This document shows, piece after piece, positions 34,791 to 44,015 of a stretch of DNA of 64,000 nt. The translations under genes and the position numbers were made by a program. The DNA lies in assembly GCA_964441765.1 (NCBI GenBank), contig CAYTVI010000002.1:12341-76340 (forward strand). The letters run 5' to 3'. Source of the stretch: Sulfurospirillum sp964441765. GTDB taxonomy: Bacteria > Campylobacterota > Campylobacteria > Campylobacterales > Sulfurospirillaceae. How positions within the stretch are numbered: position 1 is the first letter of the stretch; each line of letters opens with the position of its first letter. Under the pieces are notes generated by a model. It was not told the DNA's origin, ran no database searches, and saw nothing but the letters and a program-made list of their open reading frames with translations.

Positions 34791-35888
34791 ATGTTAGTTC
34801 ATATTTGTTGCTCAGTTGATAGCCATTTTTTTCTTCAAAAACTACAAAAACTCTATCCTCATGAAACGTTGATAGGATTTTTTTATGACCCCAATATTCA
34901 TCCTATGAGTGAATACCAACTAAGGCTTTTAGATGTGAGAAGAAGCTGTCAAAAATTGGGGATTACACTGTATGAAGGTGTGTATAATTATGAAAGTTGG
35001 ATAGAAGCTGTACGAGGGTTGGAAGAAGAGCCAGAAAAAGGCAAACGCTGTGATGTTTGTTTTGACAACAGGTTAGAAGAAAGTGCTTTAAAAGCGCTAG
35101 AAATTGGTGAAAAAATAGTAACAACAACCTTACTAACAAGTCCAAAAAAGTCACTTCATCAGTTAGCACATTCTTTACATGTAATTACTGAAAAATATGG
35201 GCTAGAAAGTGTTGTTCTTGATTTTAGAAAAAACGGAGGAACGCAAGAACAATTTGCACTTGCAAAAAAAGACCAACTCTATCATCAAGACTATTGTGGG
35301 TGTCTTTTTGCGCTCTCCAAACAACGCGATATGCAACAGCGATGGAAGGATGAGCTTTGCTCACCTTTAAGAGCGCAAGTACTTCCCTCATCGATTGAAG
35401 ATCGTATTGAAGTTTATGAAAAAGTGATAGTTGCGGAAGCACACCAACAGCGCTTTAAACTACGAAGAGAAAAGTTTTTAAATTATCGTCTTTTAAGAGC
35501 TTGGGTCAAGAAAAACGGTGAAGGTGTGATACCAAGCTATGTTTTATTTTATTCGACAACAAAAAAAGAGTCACTCAAAGGACGCATTGAATCCATCGAT
35601 AACGATATTGGATATTTCACCAAAGAAGAGGTGCTTTTTGTTTCTCTTACATACTTTAATAAAACGATGAAAACAGCATTTAAAAGCGTTAAAGAGATGC
35701 TTTTCAACCCTCTTCCTATAGCCTCTGAACTTGAGTTTAGAGCGCATTTACTTCAAACGCCTTATATTTCACTCTCCGCTATTATTATTCTCGATGAGCT
35801 TCATTTAGAGAGTTATGAGCTCTATTTATCAACAAAAACATACCCTGACATTAGAGAAAATTTAGTATTAATTGGATACAATAATTGA
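34791..35888 (+). CDS. queH: Epoxyqueuosine reductase QueH with long C-terminal extension
   Basis: A 365-residue protein. The first 180 residues are QueH (DUF208): HICCSVD (Cys6, Cys7), RCDVCFDNRLEESA (Cys87, Cys90) and DYCGCLFAL (Cys169, Cys171), the cysteine pairs that hold its iron-sulfur cluster and metal. QueH performs the last step of queuosine synthesis in tRNA and replaces QueG. The remaining 185 residues are an extension I do not recognise. TTACATGTAA is at 35175-35184. It is first in a rightward group leading to fabZ, lpxA and clpX. Confidence 0.88.
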   Translation: MLVHICCSVDSHFFLQKLQKLYPHETLIGFFYDPNIHPMSEYQLRLLDVRRSCQKLGITLYEGVYNYESWIEAVRGLEEEPEKGKRCDVCFDNRLEESALKALEIGEKIVTTTLLTSPKKSLHQLAHSLHVITEKYGLESVVLDFRKNGGTQEQFALAKKDQLYHQDYCGCLFALSKQRDMQQRWKDELCSPLRAQVLPSSIEDRIEVYEKVIVAEAHQQRFKLRREKFLNYRLLRAWVKKNGEGVIPSYVLFYSTTKKESLKGRIESIDNDIGYFTKEEVLFVSLTYFNKTMKTAFKSVKEMLFNPLPIASELEFRAHLLQTPYISLSAIIILDELHLESYELYLSTKTYPDIRENLVLIGYNN

Positions 35889-35912
35889 ATTTTGTTCATA
35901 AGGTTTCATAAA

Positions 35913-36359
35913 ATGATAGATGTTGTAGAGATTCAAAAAATTCTTCCTCACCGCTTCCCGTTCTTACTGCTTGACCGTGTTACAGAGCTTGTTCCTCAGG
36001 TTTCCATCGAAGGCTATAAAAATGTGACCATTGGAGAACAAATCTTCCAAGGACACTTTCCCGACCATCCGATTTATCCAGGTGTTATGATTATTGAAGG
36101 GATGGCTCAAGCAGGTGGCGTGCTTGCATTTAAAAGCATGGATGCAGAGGGACAAGAAAATACCAAAGAAAAAGTTGTTTATTTTATGAGTATTGACAAT
36201 GCTAAATTTAGAAGTCCTGTAAGACCAGGTGATAAGCTAGTCTATAAGCTCACTGTTCTTAAGCATCGTGGAAATATTTGGGTGCTCGATGGTAAGGCAT
36301 ATGTGGACGATAAATTGGTGGCTGAAGCAGAACTCAAAGCAATGATTGTGGACAAATAA
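35913..36359 (+). CDS. fabZ: 3-hydroxyacyl-ACP dehydratase FabZ
   Basis: A 148-residue hot-dog-fold enzyme of fatty-acid elongation. The family motifs ILPHRFPFLLLDRV and GHFPDHPIYPGVMIIEGMAQ contain the catalytic His and Glu. ATG 35913 gives the standard start; an in-frame upstream start would add seven atypical residues. lpxA follows after one base, the common fabZ-lpxA pairing that balances membrane lipid and lipid A synthesis from hydroxyacyl-ACP. Confidence 0.97.
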   Translation: MIDVVEIQKILPHRFPFLLLDRVTELVPQVSIEGYKNVTIGEQIFQGHFPDHPIYPGVMIIEGMAQAGGVLAFKSMDAEGQENTKEKVVYFMSIDNAKFRSPVRPGDKLVYKLTVLKHRGNIWVLDGKAYVDDKLVAEAELKAMIVDK

Positions 36360-36360
36360 G

Positions 36361-37155
36361 ATGGCAACTATTCATCCGACCGCCATTGTGGAAGAAGGTG
36401 CGAGTTTAGCTGCTGATGTGATTATCGGTGCATATGCGTTTATCTCTTCAAACACGATTTTAAAAAGTGGCGTTGAAGTGATGCAAGGTGCCCAAATTTA
36501 TGGCAATACAAGAGTCGGTGAAAGTACGAAGATTTACCCGTATGCGATCATTGGATTGCCTCCTCAAGATATTAGCTACAAGGTTGAAGACGATGTTCGT
36601 GTTGAAATTGGGCGTAACAATACCATTCGTGAGTTTGTAACCATCAACGCAGGAACACGCAGTGGTGGTGGGCTCACAAAAATTGGGGATAACTGTTTTA
36701 TTATGATTTATTGTCATATTGCACATGATTGTAAAGTAGGCAATAATGTCATTATGGCGAATAATGCAACCCTTGCAGGTCATGTACACATTGGCTCATT
36801 TACGGTGATTGGTGGAATGACACCGATTCATCAGTTTGTTCATGTTGGTGAGGGTGTCATGATTGGTGGAGCAAGTGCTGTGAGTCAAGATATTCCTCAT
36901 TTTTGTTTGGCTGAGGGGAATCGCGCGGTCATTCGTGGACTTAACAGCGTGGGATTGAAACGACGCTTTGCGAAAGAAGATATCGTTGCCATTCAAAGTG
37001 CGTATCGCGCTTTATTTAGAAGTGATAAACCTATAAAAGAGACAGCAGCTGAACTGATTGTAAACAGCGCAAATGAGAAAGTGGTACAAATGTGCCATTT
37101 TATTATGGAGTCCAAACGAGGTATTCCATTTGAGAGGAAAAATAATGGTGAATAG
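36361..37155 (+). CDS. lpxA: UDP-N-acetylglucosamine O-acyltransferase
   Basis: A 264-residue left-handed beta-helix acyltransferase, the first step of lipid A synthesis. Hexapeptide repeats run through the first 190 residues. The catalytic His lies in IMIYCHIAHDCKVGNNVIMA, and GGMTPIHQFVHVGEGVMIGG and GLNSVGLKRR are family signatures. ATG 36361 is used; an earlier in-frame GTG lies within fabZ. It overlaps clpX by 11 bases. Confidence 0.96.
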   Translation: MATIHPTAIVEEGASLAADVIIGAYAFISSNTILKSGVEVMQGAQIYGNTRVGESTKIYPYAIIGLPPQDISYKVEDDVRVEIGRNNTIREFVTINAGTRSGGGLTKIGDNCFIMIYCHIAHDCKVGNNVIMANNATLAGHVHIGSFTVIGGMTPIHQFVHVGEGVMIGGASAVSQDIPHFCLAEGNRAVIRGLNSVGLKRRFAKEDIVAIQSAYRALFRSDKPIKETAAELIVNSANEKVVQMCHFIMESKRGIPFERKNNGE

Positions 37156-38374
37156 AGAGTGTAGTTTTTGTGGTACCAAAGAGAGCAGTGACACAAGATT
37201 AATAGCAGGCGATGATGTTTTTATTTGTGAACATTGTGTCATTTCTGCGCATAAAATTTTCTTTGGCGATATCCAAGAAGCTGTTGGAAGTAGTGATGAA
37301 ACCTTTAACCAAGAGCTACTGACACCTAAAGAGCTCAAAAAAGTCTTAGATGATTTCGTCATAGGGCAAGACCAAGCAAAGAAAGTCTTTTCAGTCGGTG
37401 TATATAATCACTATAAACGTATTTTTAAACAAAACTATGTCAAAGATGAAACAGAGATCGCAAAATCAAATATGCTTTTGATTGGACCAACTGGAAGTGG
37501 TAAAACCTTGATGGCTCAAACACTTGCTCGCTTTTTAGATGTGCCAATAGCCATTTCAGATGCGACCAGTTTAACGGAAGCGGGTTATGTGGGTGAAGAT
37601 GTTGAAAATATTTTGACAAAACTTTTACAATGTGCCAATGGCGATATTAAAAAAGCAGAACAAGGCATTGTCTTTATCGATGAGATTGACAAGATTGCAC
37701 GCATGAGTGAAAATCGCTCCATTACCCGTGATGTTTCAGGCGAAGGCGTTCAACAAGCCCTCTTAAAAATTATTGAAGGCAGTGTGGTCAATATCCCACC
37801 AAAAGGCGGACGTAAACATCCGAATCAAGATTTTATTCAAATTGATACCACGAACATTTTATTTGTATGCGCTGGGGCATTTGATGGGTTGGAAGAGATT
37901 ATCAAACGACGTATTGGTAAAAATGTCCTTGGTTTTGAGCAAGAAAAACGCACAAAAAGCCAAGATGAGGGACTTTTTGATTTGGTAGAGCCTGATGATT
38001 TGGTGCATTATGGCTTGATTCCTGAACTTATTGGTCGTTTACATGTAACGGCGAAACTTTCACCGATTACGAAAGACGATATGGTGCGCATTTTGACAGA
38101 GCCTAAAAATGCAATCTTTAAACAATATAAAAAACTTTTTGCAATAGACAATGTAGAACTTTCATTGGATAAAGAAGCGTTTGACGCGATTGCTGAGATG
38201 GCAATTAAGCGTAAGACGGGGGCTAGAGGTTTACGAAGTATCATGGAAGAGATAATGGTGGATATTATGTATGAGCTTCCAGAACTTGATGGGTATGAAG
38301 TGGTCATTAACAAAGATGTTATTGTCAATCATGAAAAACCACTCTACATTAAAAAAAATAAAAAAAGTGCGTAA
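37145..38374 (+). CDS. clpX: ATP-dependent Clp protease ATP-binding subunit ClpX
   Basis: A 409-residue AAA+ unfoldase that feeds substrates to ClpP. The zinc-binding domain has Cys6, Cys9, Cys28 and Cys31. The Walker A GPTGSGKT is followed by LTEAGYVGEDVENIL, Walker B IVFIDEIDK, and sensor 2 in KTGARGLRSIMEE. The IGF loop region that docks ClpP reads RIGKNVLGFE here, in place of the more common G-F motif. ATG 37145 is set by the zinc finger; the longer in-frame option has no support. TTACATGTAA is at 38039-38048. Confidence 0.97.
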   Translation: MVNRECSFCGTKESSDTRLIAGDDVFICEHCVISAHKIFFGDIQEAVGSSDETFNQELLTPKELKKVLDDFVIGQDQAKKVFSVGVYNHYKRIFKQNYVKDETEIAKSNMLLIGPTGSGKTLMAQTLARFLDVPIAISDATSLTEAGYVGEDVENILTKLLQCANGDIKKAEQGIVFIDEIDKIARMSENRSITRDVSGEGVQQALLKIIEGSVVNIPPKGGRKHPNQDFIQIDTTNILFVCAGAFDGLEEIIKRRIGKNVLGFEQEKRTKSQDEGLFDLVEPDDLVHYGLIPELIGRLHVTAKLSPITKDDMVRILTEPKNAIFKQYKKLFAIDNVELSLDKEAFDAIAEMAIKRKTGARGLRSIMEEIMVDIMYELPELDGYEVVINKDVIVNHEKPLYIKKNKKSA

Positions 38375-38386
38375 AAAAGGATAGAG

Positions 38387-39421
38387 ATGATTTTAGACAA
38401 GTTAATAGGGTTTTTCTCAAGCGATATGAGTATCGACTTGGGGACAGCTAACACACTCGTACTCGTAAAAGGCAAGGGGATTATTATCAACGAGCCTTCC
38501 GTTGTTGCGGTACAGCGCAATCGTTATGGAAAGCAAAGTATTTTAGCGGTGGGTAAAGAAGCAAAGAACATGGTGGGTAAAACACCAGGTGATATTGAAG
38601 CCATTCGCCCAATGCGTGATGGGGTTATCGCTGATTTTGATATGACAGAAAAGATGATTCGTTATTTCATTGAAAAAGCACACCGTAGAAAAAGCTTTTT
38701 ACGTCCACGTATTATCATCTGTGTTCCGTATGGCTTGACACAAGTAGAGCGAAAAGCAGTACGTGAGTCTGCAATGAGTGCAGGAGCGCGTCAAGTCTTT
38801 TTGATTGAAGAGCCAATGGCAGCTGCTATTGGAGCAGGTCTTCCTGTTCGTGACCCTCAAGGAAGTTTGGTGGTGGATATTGGTGGAGGTACCACTGAAA
38901 TTGGTGTTGTATCATTGGGTGGCTTGGTTATCAGTAAATCGATTCGTGTTGCGGGTGATAAGATTGATATGGCGATTGTAGATTATGTCAAGAAAAAATA
39001 CAACTTATTGATTGGTGAAAGAACGGGAGAAGAGATCAAAATCTCTATAGGTACAGCCGTTCCTATGGATGAACCTTTGGTTTTAGTGGTGAAAGGTCGT
39101 GACCAAGTGAGTGGTCTTTTAAGCCGAATTGAGCTTACGAGTGAAGATGTGAGAGATGCGATCAAAGAGCCTCTTAAAGAGATTGCAGATGCACTTAAAG
39201 ATGTACTTGAAGTCATGCCTCCTGACCTTGCAGGAGATATCGTTGAAAATGGCATTGTTCTCACGGGAGGCGGTGCGCTGATTCGTGGATTTGACAAGTA
39301 CCTCTCAGATATCGTAAAACTCCCTGTTTTTGTAGCGGATGAGCCACTTTTAGCGGTTGCTAAAGGGACAGGTAAAGCATTGGAAGAGATAGAGCTTTTA
39401 CAACAATTGTCGAATGAATAA
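38387..39421 (+). CDS. mreB: Rod shape-determining protein MreB
   Basis: A 344-residue actin-like ATPase that forms membrane filaments guiding side-wall peptidoglycan synthesis. It has DMSIDLGTANTLVLVKGKGI (phosphate 1), VVDIGGGTTEIGVVSLGG (phosphate 2) and LTGGGALIRGFDKYLS (adenosine motif). The AAAGGATAGAG ribosome site supports ATG 38387. It overlaps mreC by eight bases. The presence of mreBC fits a rod or helical cell. Confidence 0.98.
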   Translation: MILDKLIGFFSSDMSIDLGTANTLVLVKGKGIIINEPSVVAVQRNRYGKQSILAVGKEAKNMVGKTPGDIEAIRPMRDGVIADFDMTEKMIRYFIEKAHRRKSFLRPRIIICVPYGLTQVERKAVRESAMSAGARQVFLIEEPMAAAIGAGLPVRDPQGSLVVDIGGGTTEIGVVSLGGLVISKSIRVAGDKIDMAIVDYVKKKYNLLIGERTGEEIKISIGTAVPMDEPLVLVVKGRDQVSGLLSRIELTSEDVRDAIKEPLKEIADALKDVLEVMPPDLAGDIVENGIVLTGGGALIRGFDKYLSDIVKLPVFVADEPLLAVAKGTGKALEEIELLQQLSNE

Positions 39422-40160
39422 ATTAAAAATATTCCTATTATTGGCTGCTTTTGTTTTTGTATCGCTTCGATACGGACCAGAAGCACGCCATCTTATAGGC
39501 GGTGTCAACCAAAGTATTTTGGAAACATACGTAGAAGCGAAAATGGCGCTATCAAATAAGATTAGTGAACATATCGCACAGCAAGAAGAGATAAAACGTT
39601 TAAAATTAGAAAATCAGAATTTACAAAAATCAGCGGTTTTATCTATCGCTTTTGCGGCAAAACTGAGTGATTTGCTCAAAGAGCATAATAGCACGGGGTA
39701 TCATCCTGAGGTTAAGTTGGTTAGCTCCATTGGGTATGCCAACTTGAATGACTATGGAAAAGTGTGGTTATCTTTTGATGATTTTAACACCAGTCGTATT
39801 TATGGACTCCTTTCACAAGGGTATGCTGCAGGTATCGTTGTTGCGAATGATGGACATCCCCAAGGTTTGTTACTGAGTGATCCTAAGTCCATTTTTTCTG
39901 TTTACGTTGGAAATCAAAAAATGCAAGGGGTCGCACAAGGAAATCGTAAAGAGGTTCTTGTCAAATACATCTCCCAATGGCTTCAACCCCAAATTGGAGA
40001 TGAAGTGGTTACAAGTGGCTTAGATGGCATCTTTTTTGAAGGTATAAAAGTTGGTGTTGTCACGCATGTCATTGAAGAGGAGTCTTCTAAGACAGTGGTG
40101 GTTAAACCCTATATGGTACCTCACGTTCCTGCGTATATGCACGTTATTACAAAGCACTAA
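39414..40160 (+). CDS. mreC: Rod shape-determining protein MreC
   Basis: A 248-residue protein with an N-terminal membrane helix (about 4-18), a short coiled coil (about 45-75, IAQQEEIKRLKLENQNLQ), and the periplasmic beta-barrel domain with YAAGIVVANDGHPQGLLL and GDEVVTSGLDGIFFEGIKVG. It links MreB to the cell-wall synthesis machinery. No mreD follows; carB is next instead. Confidence 0.93.
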   Translation: MNKLKIFLLLAAFVFVSLRYGPEARHLIGGVNQSILETYVEAKMALSNKISEHIAQQEEIKRLKLENQNLQKSAVLSIAFAAKLSDLLKEHNSTGYHPEVKLVSSIGYANLNDYGKVWLSFDDFNTSRIYGLLSQGYAAGIVVANDGHPQGLLLSDPKSIFSVYVGNQKMQGVAQGNRKEVLVKYISQWLQPQIGDEVVTSGLDGIFFEGIKVGVVTHVIEEESSKTVVVKPYMVPHVPAYMHVITKH

Positions 40161-40165
40161 AAGTG

Positions 40166-40199
40166 TTCAATTCAGTCTTTGTTGAAAAATTGAATTGAA
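40166..40199. repeat. Inverted repeat in the mreC-carB intergenic region
   Basis: TTCAATTCA (40166-40174) and TGAATTGAA (40191-40199) are perfect inverted copies separated by 16 bases. A TTACATGTAA copy starts three bases later. It could be a weak hairpin or a protein site in the carB leader. Confidence 0.45.
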
Positions 40200-40225
40200 T
40201 ATTACATGTAAATTAAAGGAATACA

Positions 40226-43200
40226 ATGCCAAAGCGTCACGATATTAAAACCATACTACTCATTGGATCAGGTCCAATTGTCATTGGTCAGGCATGTGAA
40301 TTTGACTACTCAGGTACGCAAGCAGCAAAAACACTTAAAGAGTTAGGATACCGCGTTGTGCTTGTAAACTCGAACCCTGCAACCATTATGACAGATCCAG
40401 AATTTGCCGATAGAACCTATATTGAGCCGATTACGCCAGAAGTTATCGCGCGTATTATTGAAAAAGAGGGAGTGGACGCCGTACTTCCGACCATGGGTGG
40501 ACAAACCGCACTCAACGTTGCCATGAAAATGCACGAACTTGGAATGTTAGAAGGTATTCAATTTTTAGGGGCAAATCCTGCGGCCATTAAAAAAGGTGAA
40601 GACAGACAAGCATTTAAAGAGGCGATGATTAAAATCGGGATGGATTTACCCATCAGTGCGTATGCATATAACCTAGAAGAGGCGTATGCAGCGGCTGAAA
40701 AAATTGGATTTCCTTTAATTATTCGTGCGTCTTACACCTTAGCAGGTGGGGGAAGTGGTGTTGCATATAATATTGATGAGTTTAAAGAACTCGCTATGGC
40801 AGGTCTTGATGCGAGCCCGATTAATGAAATCTTAATTGAAGAATCGCTTTTGGGTTGGAAAGAGTACGAGATGGAAGTTATCCGCGATCGTGCTGATAAC
40901 TGTATCATCGTCTGTTCTATCGAAAACTTTGACCCGATGGGGGTGCATACGGGAGATAGTATTACCATCGCTCCAGCACTAACATTGACCGATAAAGAGT
41001 ATCAGCGTATGCGAAATGCTTCATTTGCCATTTTACGTGAAATCGGTGTGGACACGGGTGGAAGTAACGTACAATTCTCCATTTGCCCCAATACAGGACG
41101 TATGACGGTTATTGAGATGAACCCACGTGTGAGTCGAAGTTCAGCCCTTGCGTCTAAAGCAACAGGCTATCCTATCGCCAAAGTAGCGACACTTTTAGCT
41201 GTTGGTTTTACCCTCGATGAGATTCAAAACGATATCACAGGAACAGCGGCAAGCTTTGAGCCAGTGATTGATTATATCGTGACAAAAATTCCTCGTTTTA
41301 CCTTTGAAAAATTCCCGCTTGCAGATTCAACACTCACCACATCGATGAAAAGTGTCGGTGAAGTTATGGCGATTGGTCGAACCTTTAAAGAGTCTTTCCA
41401 AAAAGCACTCTGTTCACTTGAAACCAATCTTAGTGGCTTTGAAAGCATGAAAGTTGATGAAGAAAAACTTAAACACGAAATTCGTCGTCCAAACTGCGAT
41501 AGAGCACTTTACGTAGGCGAAGCTTTCCGCAGAGGTTATAGTGTGGAAGATGTTTTCAATCTTAGCAAAATTGACCCTTGGTTTTTGGGGCAGATTAAAG
41601 AAATTATTGATTTTGAAAAGAAAATCGATATGTTTATCTTAAACGATGAAAAACTTTTACGCCAAGCAAAAACGATGGGCTTTTCAGACAAAATGATTGC
41701 AAAATTGGTCAACAAAGAAGACAACTTAGAACTTACTTCAAATGACATCTATTTTGCACGAACAAAGCTTGGCATTGATTTTGAATACAACGAAGTCGAT
41801 ACCTGTGCGGCAGAGTTTAAAGCGCTAACACCGTATCTTTACTCTACAACCAATGTCACTAAGCTTCCTTTACATGTAAAGAATCAGGAGACACAAAAGA
41901 AAGTGATGATTATTGGTGGTGGGCCTAACCGTATCGGTCAGGGTATCGAGTTTGACTACTGTTGTGTCCATGCGGCATACGCGCTTAATGACATGGGTGT
42001 TAAAACCATTATGTACAACTGTAACCCAGAAACCGTTTCAACCGATTATGATACCAGCGATATTTTGTACTTTGAACCAATCGATTTTGAACACGTTAGA
42101 AGTGTCGTGGAAAAAGAACAGCCAGATGGTATTATCGTTCATTTTGGTGGACAAACACCTCTTAAATTAGCTAAAAAATTGACCGTGATGGGTGCAAAAA
42201 TTATCGGCACAACCGCGCGTGTGATTGATATGGCAGAAGATAGAGAAAAATTCTCACAATTTATTAAAGACAACAACATCAAACAACCTAACAACGCAAC
42301 AGCAACGAGTGAAGAAGAAGCGATTGAAAAAGCAAAAGAGATAGGCTATCCTGTTCTTGTACGTCCTAGTTATGTTCTAGGCGGACGTGCGATGCGTATT
42401 GTTTACAATGAAAGTGAACTTCGCCTTTATATGCAAGAAGCGGTGAGTGTGAGCCACAATTCACCCGTACTCATTGACCAATTCTTAGACCGTGCGATTG
42501 AAGTGGATGTTGATGCTATCAGTGATGGTAAAGAGGTCTATATCGGTGGTATTATGCAACACATCGAAGAGGCGGGTATTCATAGTGGTGATAGCGCATG
42601 TTCTTTGCCAAGTATTAGCCTAAGTGACACACTTTTGGCAAAAATCGAAGCCCAAACCAAACAAATTGCGCTGAACCTTGGCGTTGTAGGTTTGATGAAT
42701 ATTCAATACGCTATCTATCAAGACGATGTTTATATGATTGAGGTCAATCCAAGAGCGAGTCGAACTGTACCGTTTGTCAGTAAAGCGACAGGTATTCCGA
42801 TGGCAAAAGTAGCCACACGTGTGATGTTCCAAGGAAACTTGAGAGAAGCGTTGAGTTTTTACGATAAATTTGATGTGGTCAGAGAAGAAAATGGCATCTT
42901 AAAAGCGAAAAAATTTAACCATGTTGCGGTGAAAGAAGCAGTATTTCCGTTCAACAAACTTCAAGGGGCAGACCTTATCTTAGGACCTGAGATGAAATCA
43001 ACGGGTGAAGTGATGGGGATTAGTAAAAACTTCCCAGCCTCTTTTGCAAAAAGCCAAATCGCTTCAGCCAACGTGCTTCCAAAAGAGGGCTCTGTCTTTA
43101 TCTCTTTGGTTGACATCGACAAATCCTTTGCCAAAGAAATCGGCACAAAATTTGAAGCCTTAGGCTTTAAAGTCATTGCAACAGGTGGTACACACAAAGC

Positions 43201-43483
43201 ACTTCGTGATGCGGGAGTCAACGCAGAGTTTGTCTATAAAATAAGTGAGGGTCGCCCCAATATCGAAGATAAACTCAAAAATGGCGAAATCGCGTTGGTG
43301 ATTAATACCAGTGATGCCAAGTCAAGCAAAGACGATGCGAAGAAAATTCGCCAAGCAGTCCTTCGTTTCAAAATTCCTTACTTTACGACCGTTGCTGCAG
43401 CAGCGGCTGCAACCACAGCCATAGAGTACATCCAAGATAAAAGTGCCTTAGAACCACGTGCACTTCAAGACTATCTGAACTAA
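40226..43483 (+). CDS. carB: Carbamoyl-phosphate synthase large subunit
   Basis: A 1085-residue enzyme making carbamoyl phosphate for arginine and pyrimidines. It contains two homologous ATP-grasp halves: IGSGPIVIGQACEFDYSGTQ opens the first and IGGGPNRIGQGIEFDYCCVH the second. MEVNPRASR-type metal motifs occur in both, and the C-terminal MGS-like regulatory domain (about 945-1085) has IATGGTHKALRDAG. The small subunit CarA is not in the window. TTTACATGTAAA is at 41869-41880, between the two halves. Confidence 0.97.
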   Translation: MPKRHDIKTILLIGSGPIVIGQACEFDYSGTQAAKTLKELGYRVVLVNSNPATIMTDPEFADRTYIEPITPEVIARIIEKEGVDAVLPTMGGQTALNVAMKMHELGMLEGIQFLGANPAAIKKGEDRQAFKEAMIKIGMDLPISAYAYNLEEAYAAAEKIGFPLIIRASYTLAGGGSGVAYNIDEFKELAMAGLDASPINEILIEESLLGWKEYEMEVIRDRADNCIIVCSIENFDPMGVHTGDSITIAPALTLTDKEYQRMRNASFAILREIGVDTGGSNVQFSICPNTGRMTVIEMNPRVSRSSALASKATGYPIAKVATLLAVGFTLDEIQNDITGTAASFEPVIDYIVTKIPRFTFEKFPLADSTLTTSMKSVGEVMAIGRTFKESFQKALCSLETNLSGFESMKVDEEKLKHEIRRPNCDRALYVGEAFRRGYSVEDVFNLSKIDPWFLGQIKEIIDFEKKIDMFILNDEKLLRQAKTMGFSDKMIAKLVNKEDNLELTSNDIYFARTKLGIDFEYNEVDTCAAEFKALTPYLYSTTNVTKLPLHVKNQETQKKVMIIGGGPNRIGQGIEFDYCCVHAAYALNDMGVKTIMYNCNPETVSTDYDTSDILYFEPIDFEHVRSVVEKEQPDGIIVHFGGQTPLKLAKKLTVMGAKIIGTTARVIDMAEDREKFSQFIKDNNIKQPNNATATSEEEAIEKAKEIGYPVLVRPSYVLGGRAMRIVYNESELRLYMQEAVSVSHNSPVLIDQFLDRAIEVDVDAISDGKEVYIGGIMQHIEEAGIHSGDSACSLPSISLSDTLLAKIEAQTKQIALNLGVVGLMNIQYAIYQDDVYMIEVNPRASRTVPFVSKATGIPMAKVATRVMFQGNLREALSFYDKFDVVREENGILKAKKFNHVAVKEAVFPFNKLQGADLILGPEMKSTGEVMGISKNFPASFAKSQIASANVLPKEGSVFISLVDIDKSFAKEIGTKFEALGFKVIATGGTHKALRDAGVNAEFVYKISEGRPNIEDKLKNGEIALVINTSDAKSSKDDAKKIRQAVLRFKIPYFTTVAAAAAATTAIEYIQDKSALEPRALQDYLN

Positions 43484-43489
43484 AAACGC

Positions 43490-43930
43490 ATGAACCCCGA
43501 CCTTGTTTATCTAGCGCAAACAGAAACAACGGCGGGGTTTCTCTCCCAAAGTGCTGAGGCACTCATCCAAACCAAAAATCGTCCCAGTGGAAAAGCTTTT
43601 TTGATGAGCGTGGATTCACTCTCAACGCTTCGTTCCTTTACGCGTGTTCCCAAAACACATAAGAACCGTGTGCGTAGGGCTTCAAAAACAACTTTTGCTT
43701 ATCCGTGTGGACTTGCTATTCGTGTCGTTAAAGACAAAGAACATTTGCAGTTTTTAAAAAAACTTACATGGAGTTATTCTACTTCTTCAAATCCTAGTGG
43801 ACAAGGGTTCGAGAGAGCTTTTGCATTACAACGAGCAGATGTTATTGTCTTTACATGTAAAGATTTTTTTGAAGATAAACCCTCATCTATCTTTAAACTA
43901 GGAAAAAGTGCTCTTAGACGCTTAAGATAA
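43490..43930 (+). CDS. Sua5/YciO/YrdC-like protein, short
   Basis: A 146-residue protein starting YLAQTETTAGFLSQSAEALIQ with KNRPSGKAFLMSVDSL and ASKTTFAYPCGLAIRVV. These resemble the YrdC fold where TsaC binds threonine and ATP (KxR and SxxT regions), but it is much shorter than TsaC (about 190) or Sua5. Whether it makes threonylcarbamoyl-AMP for tRNA t6A is uncertain. It starts six bases after carB. A FTCKDF segment at its end is encoded by TTTACATGTAAA (43850-43861). Confidence 0.7.
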   Translation: MNPDLVYLAQTETTAGFLSQSAEALIQTKNRPSGKAFLMSVDSLSTLRSFTRVPKTHKNRVRRASKTTFAYPCGLAIRVVKDKEHLQFLKKLTWSYSTSSNPSGQGFERAFALQRADVIVFTCKDFFEDKPSSIFKLGKSALRRLR

Positions 43931-43972
43931 TTCACTTTTCATCGTCATAATTTTTTCTATATCAATTCGTGA

Positions 43973-43978
43973 TACAAT
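43973..43978 (+). promoter_or_regulatory. Possible -10 box for the SYLF protein gene
   Basis: TACAAT within GTGATACAATAA, 37 bases upstream of ATG 44016. AAAAAGGAGAAATC gives a strong ribosome site. Confidence 0.4.
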
Positions 43979-44015
43979 AATCATGAAAACAATATATTGG
44001 TAAAAAGGAGAAATC

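Noticed and set aside
37073..37144. An N-terminally longer ClpX
   Set aside because: The extra residues overlap lpxA, lack any conserved feature, and precede the zinc finger that begins normal ClpX.
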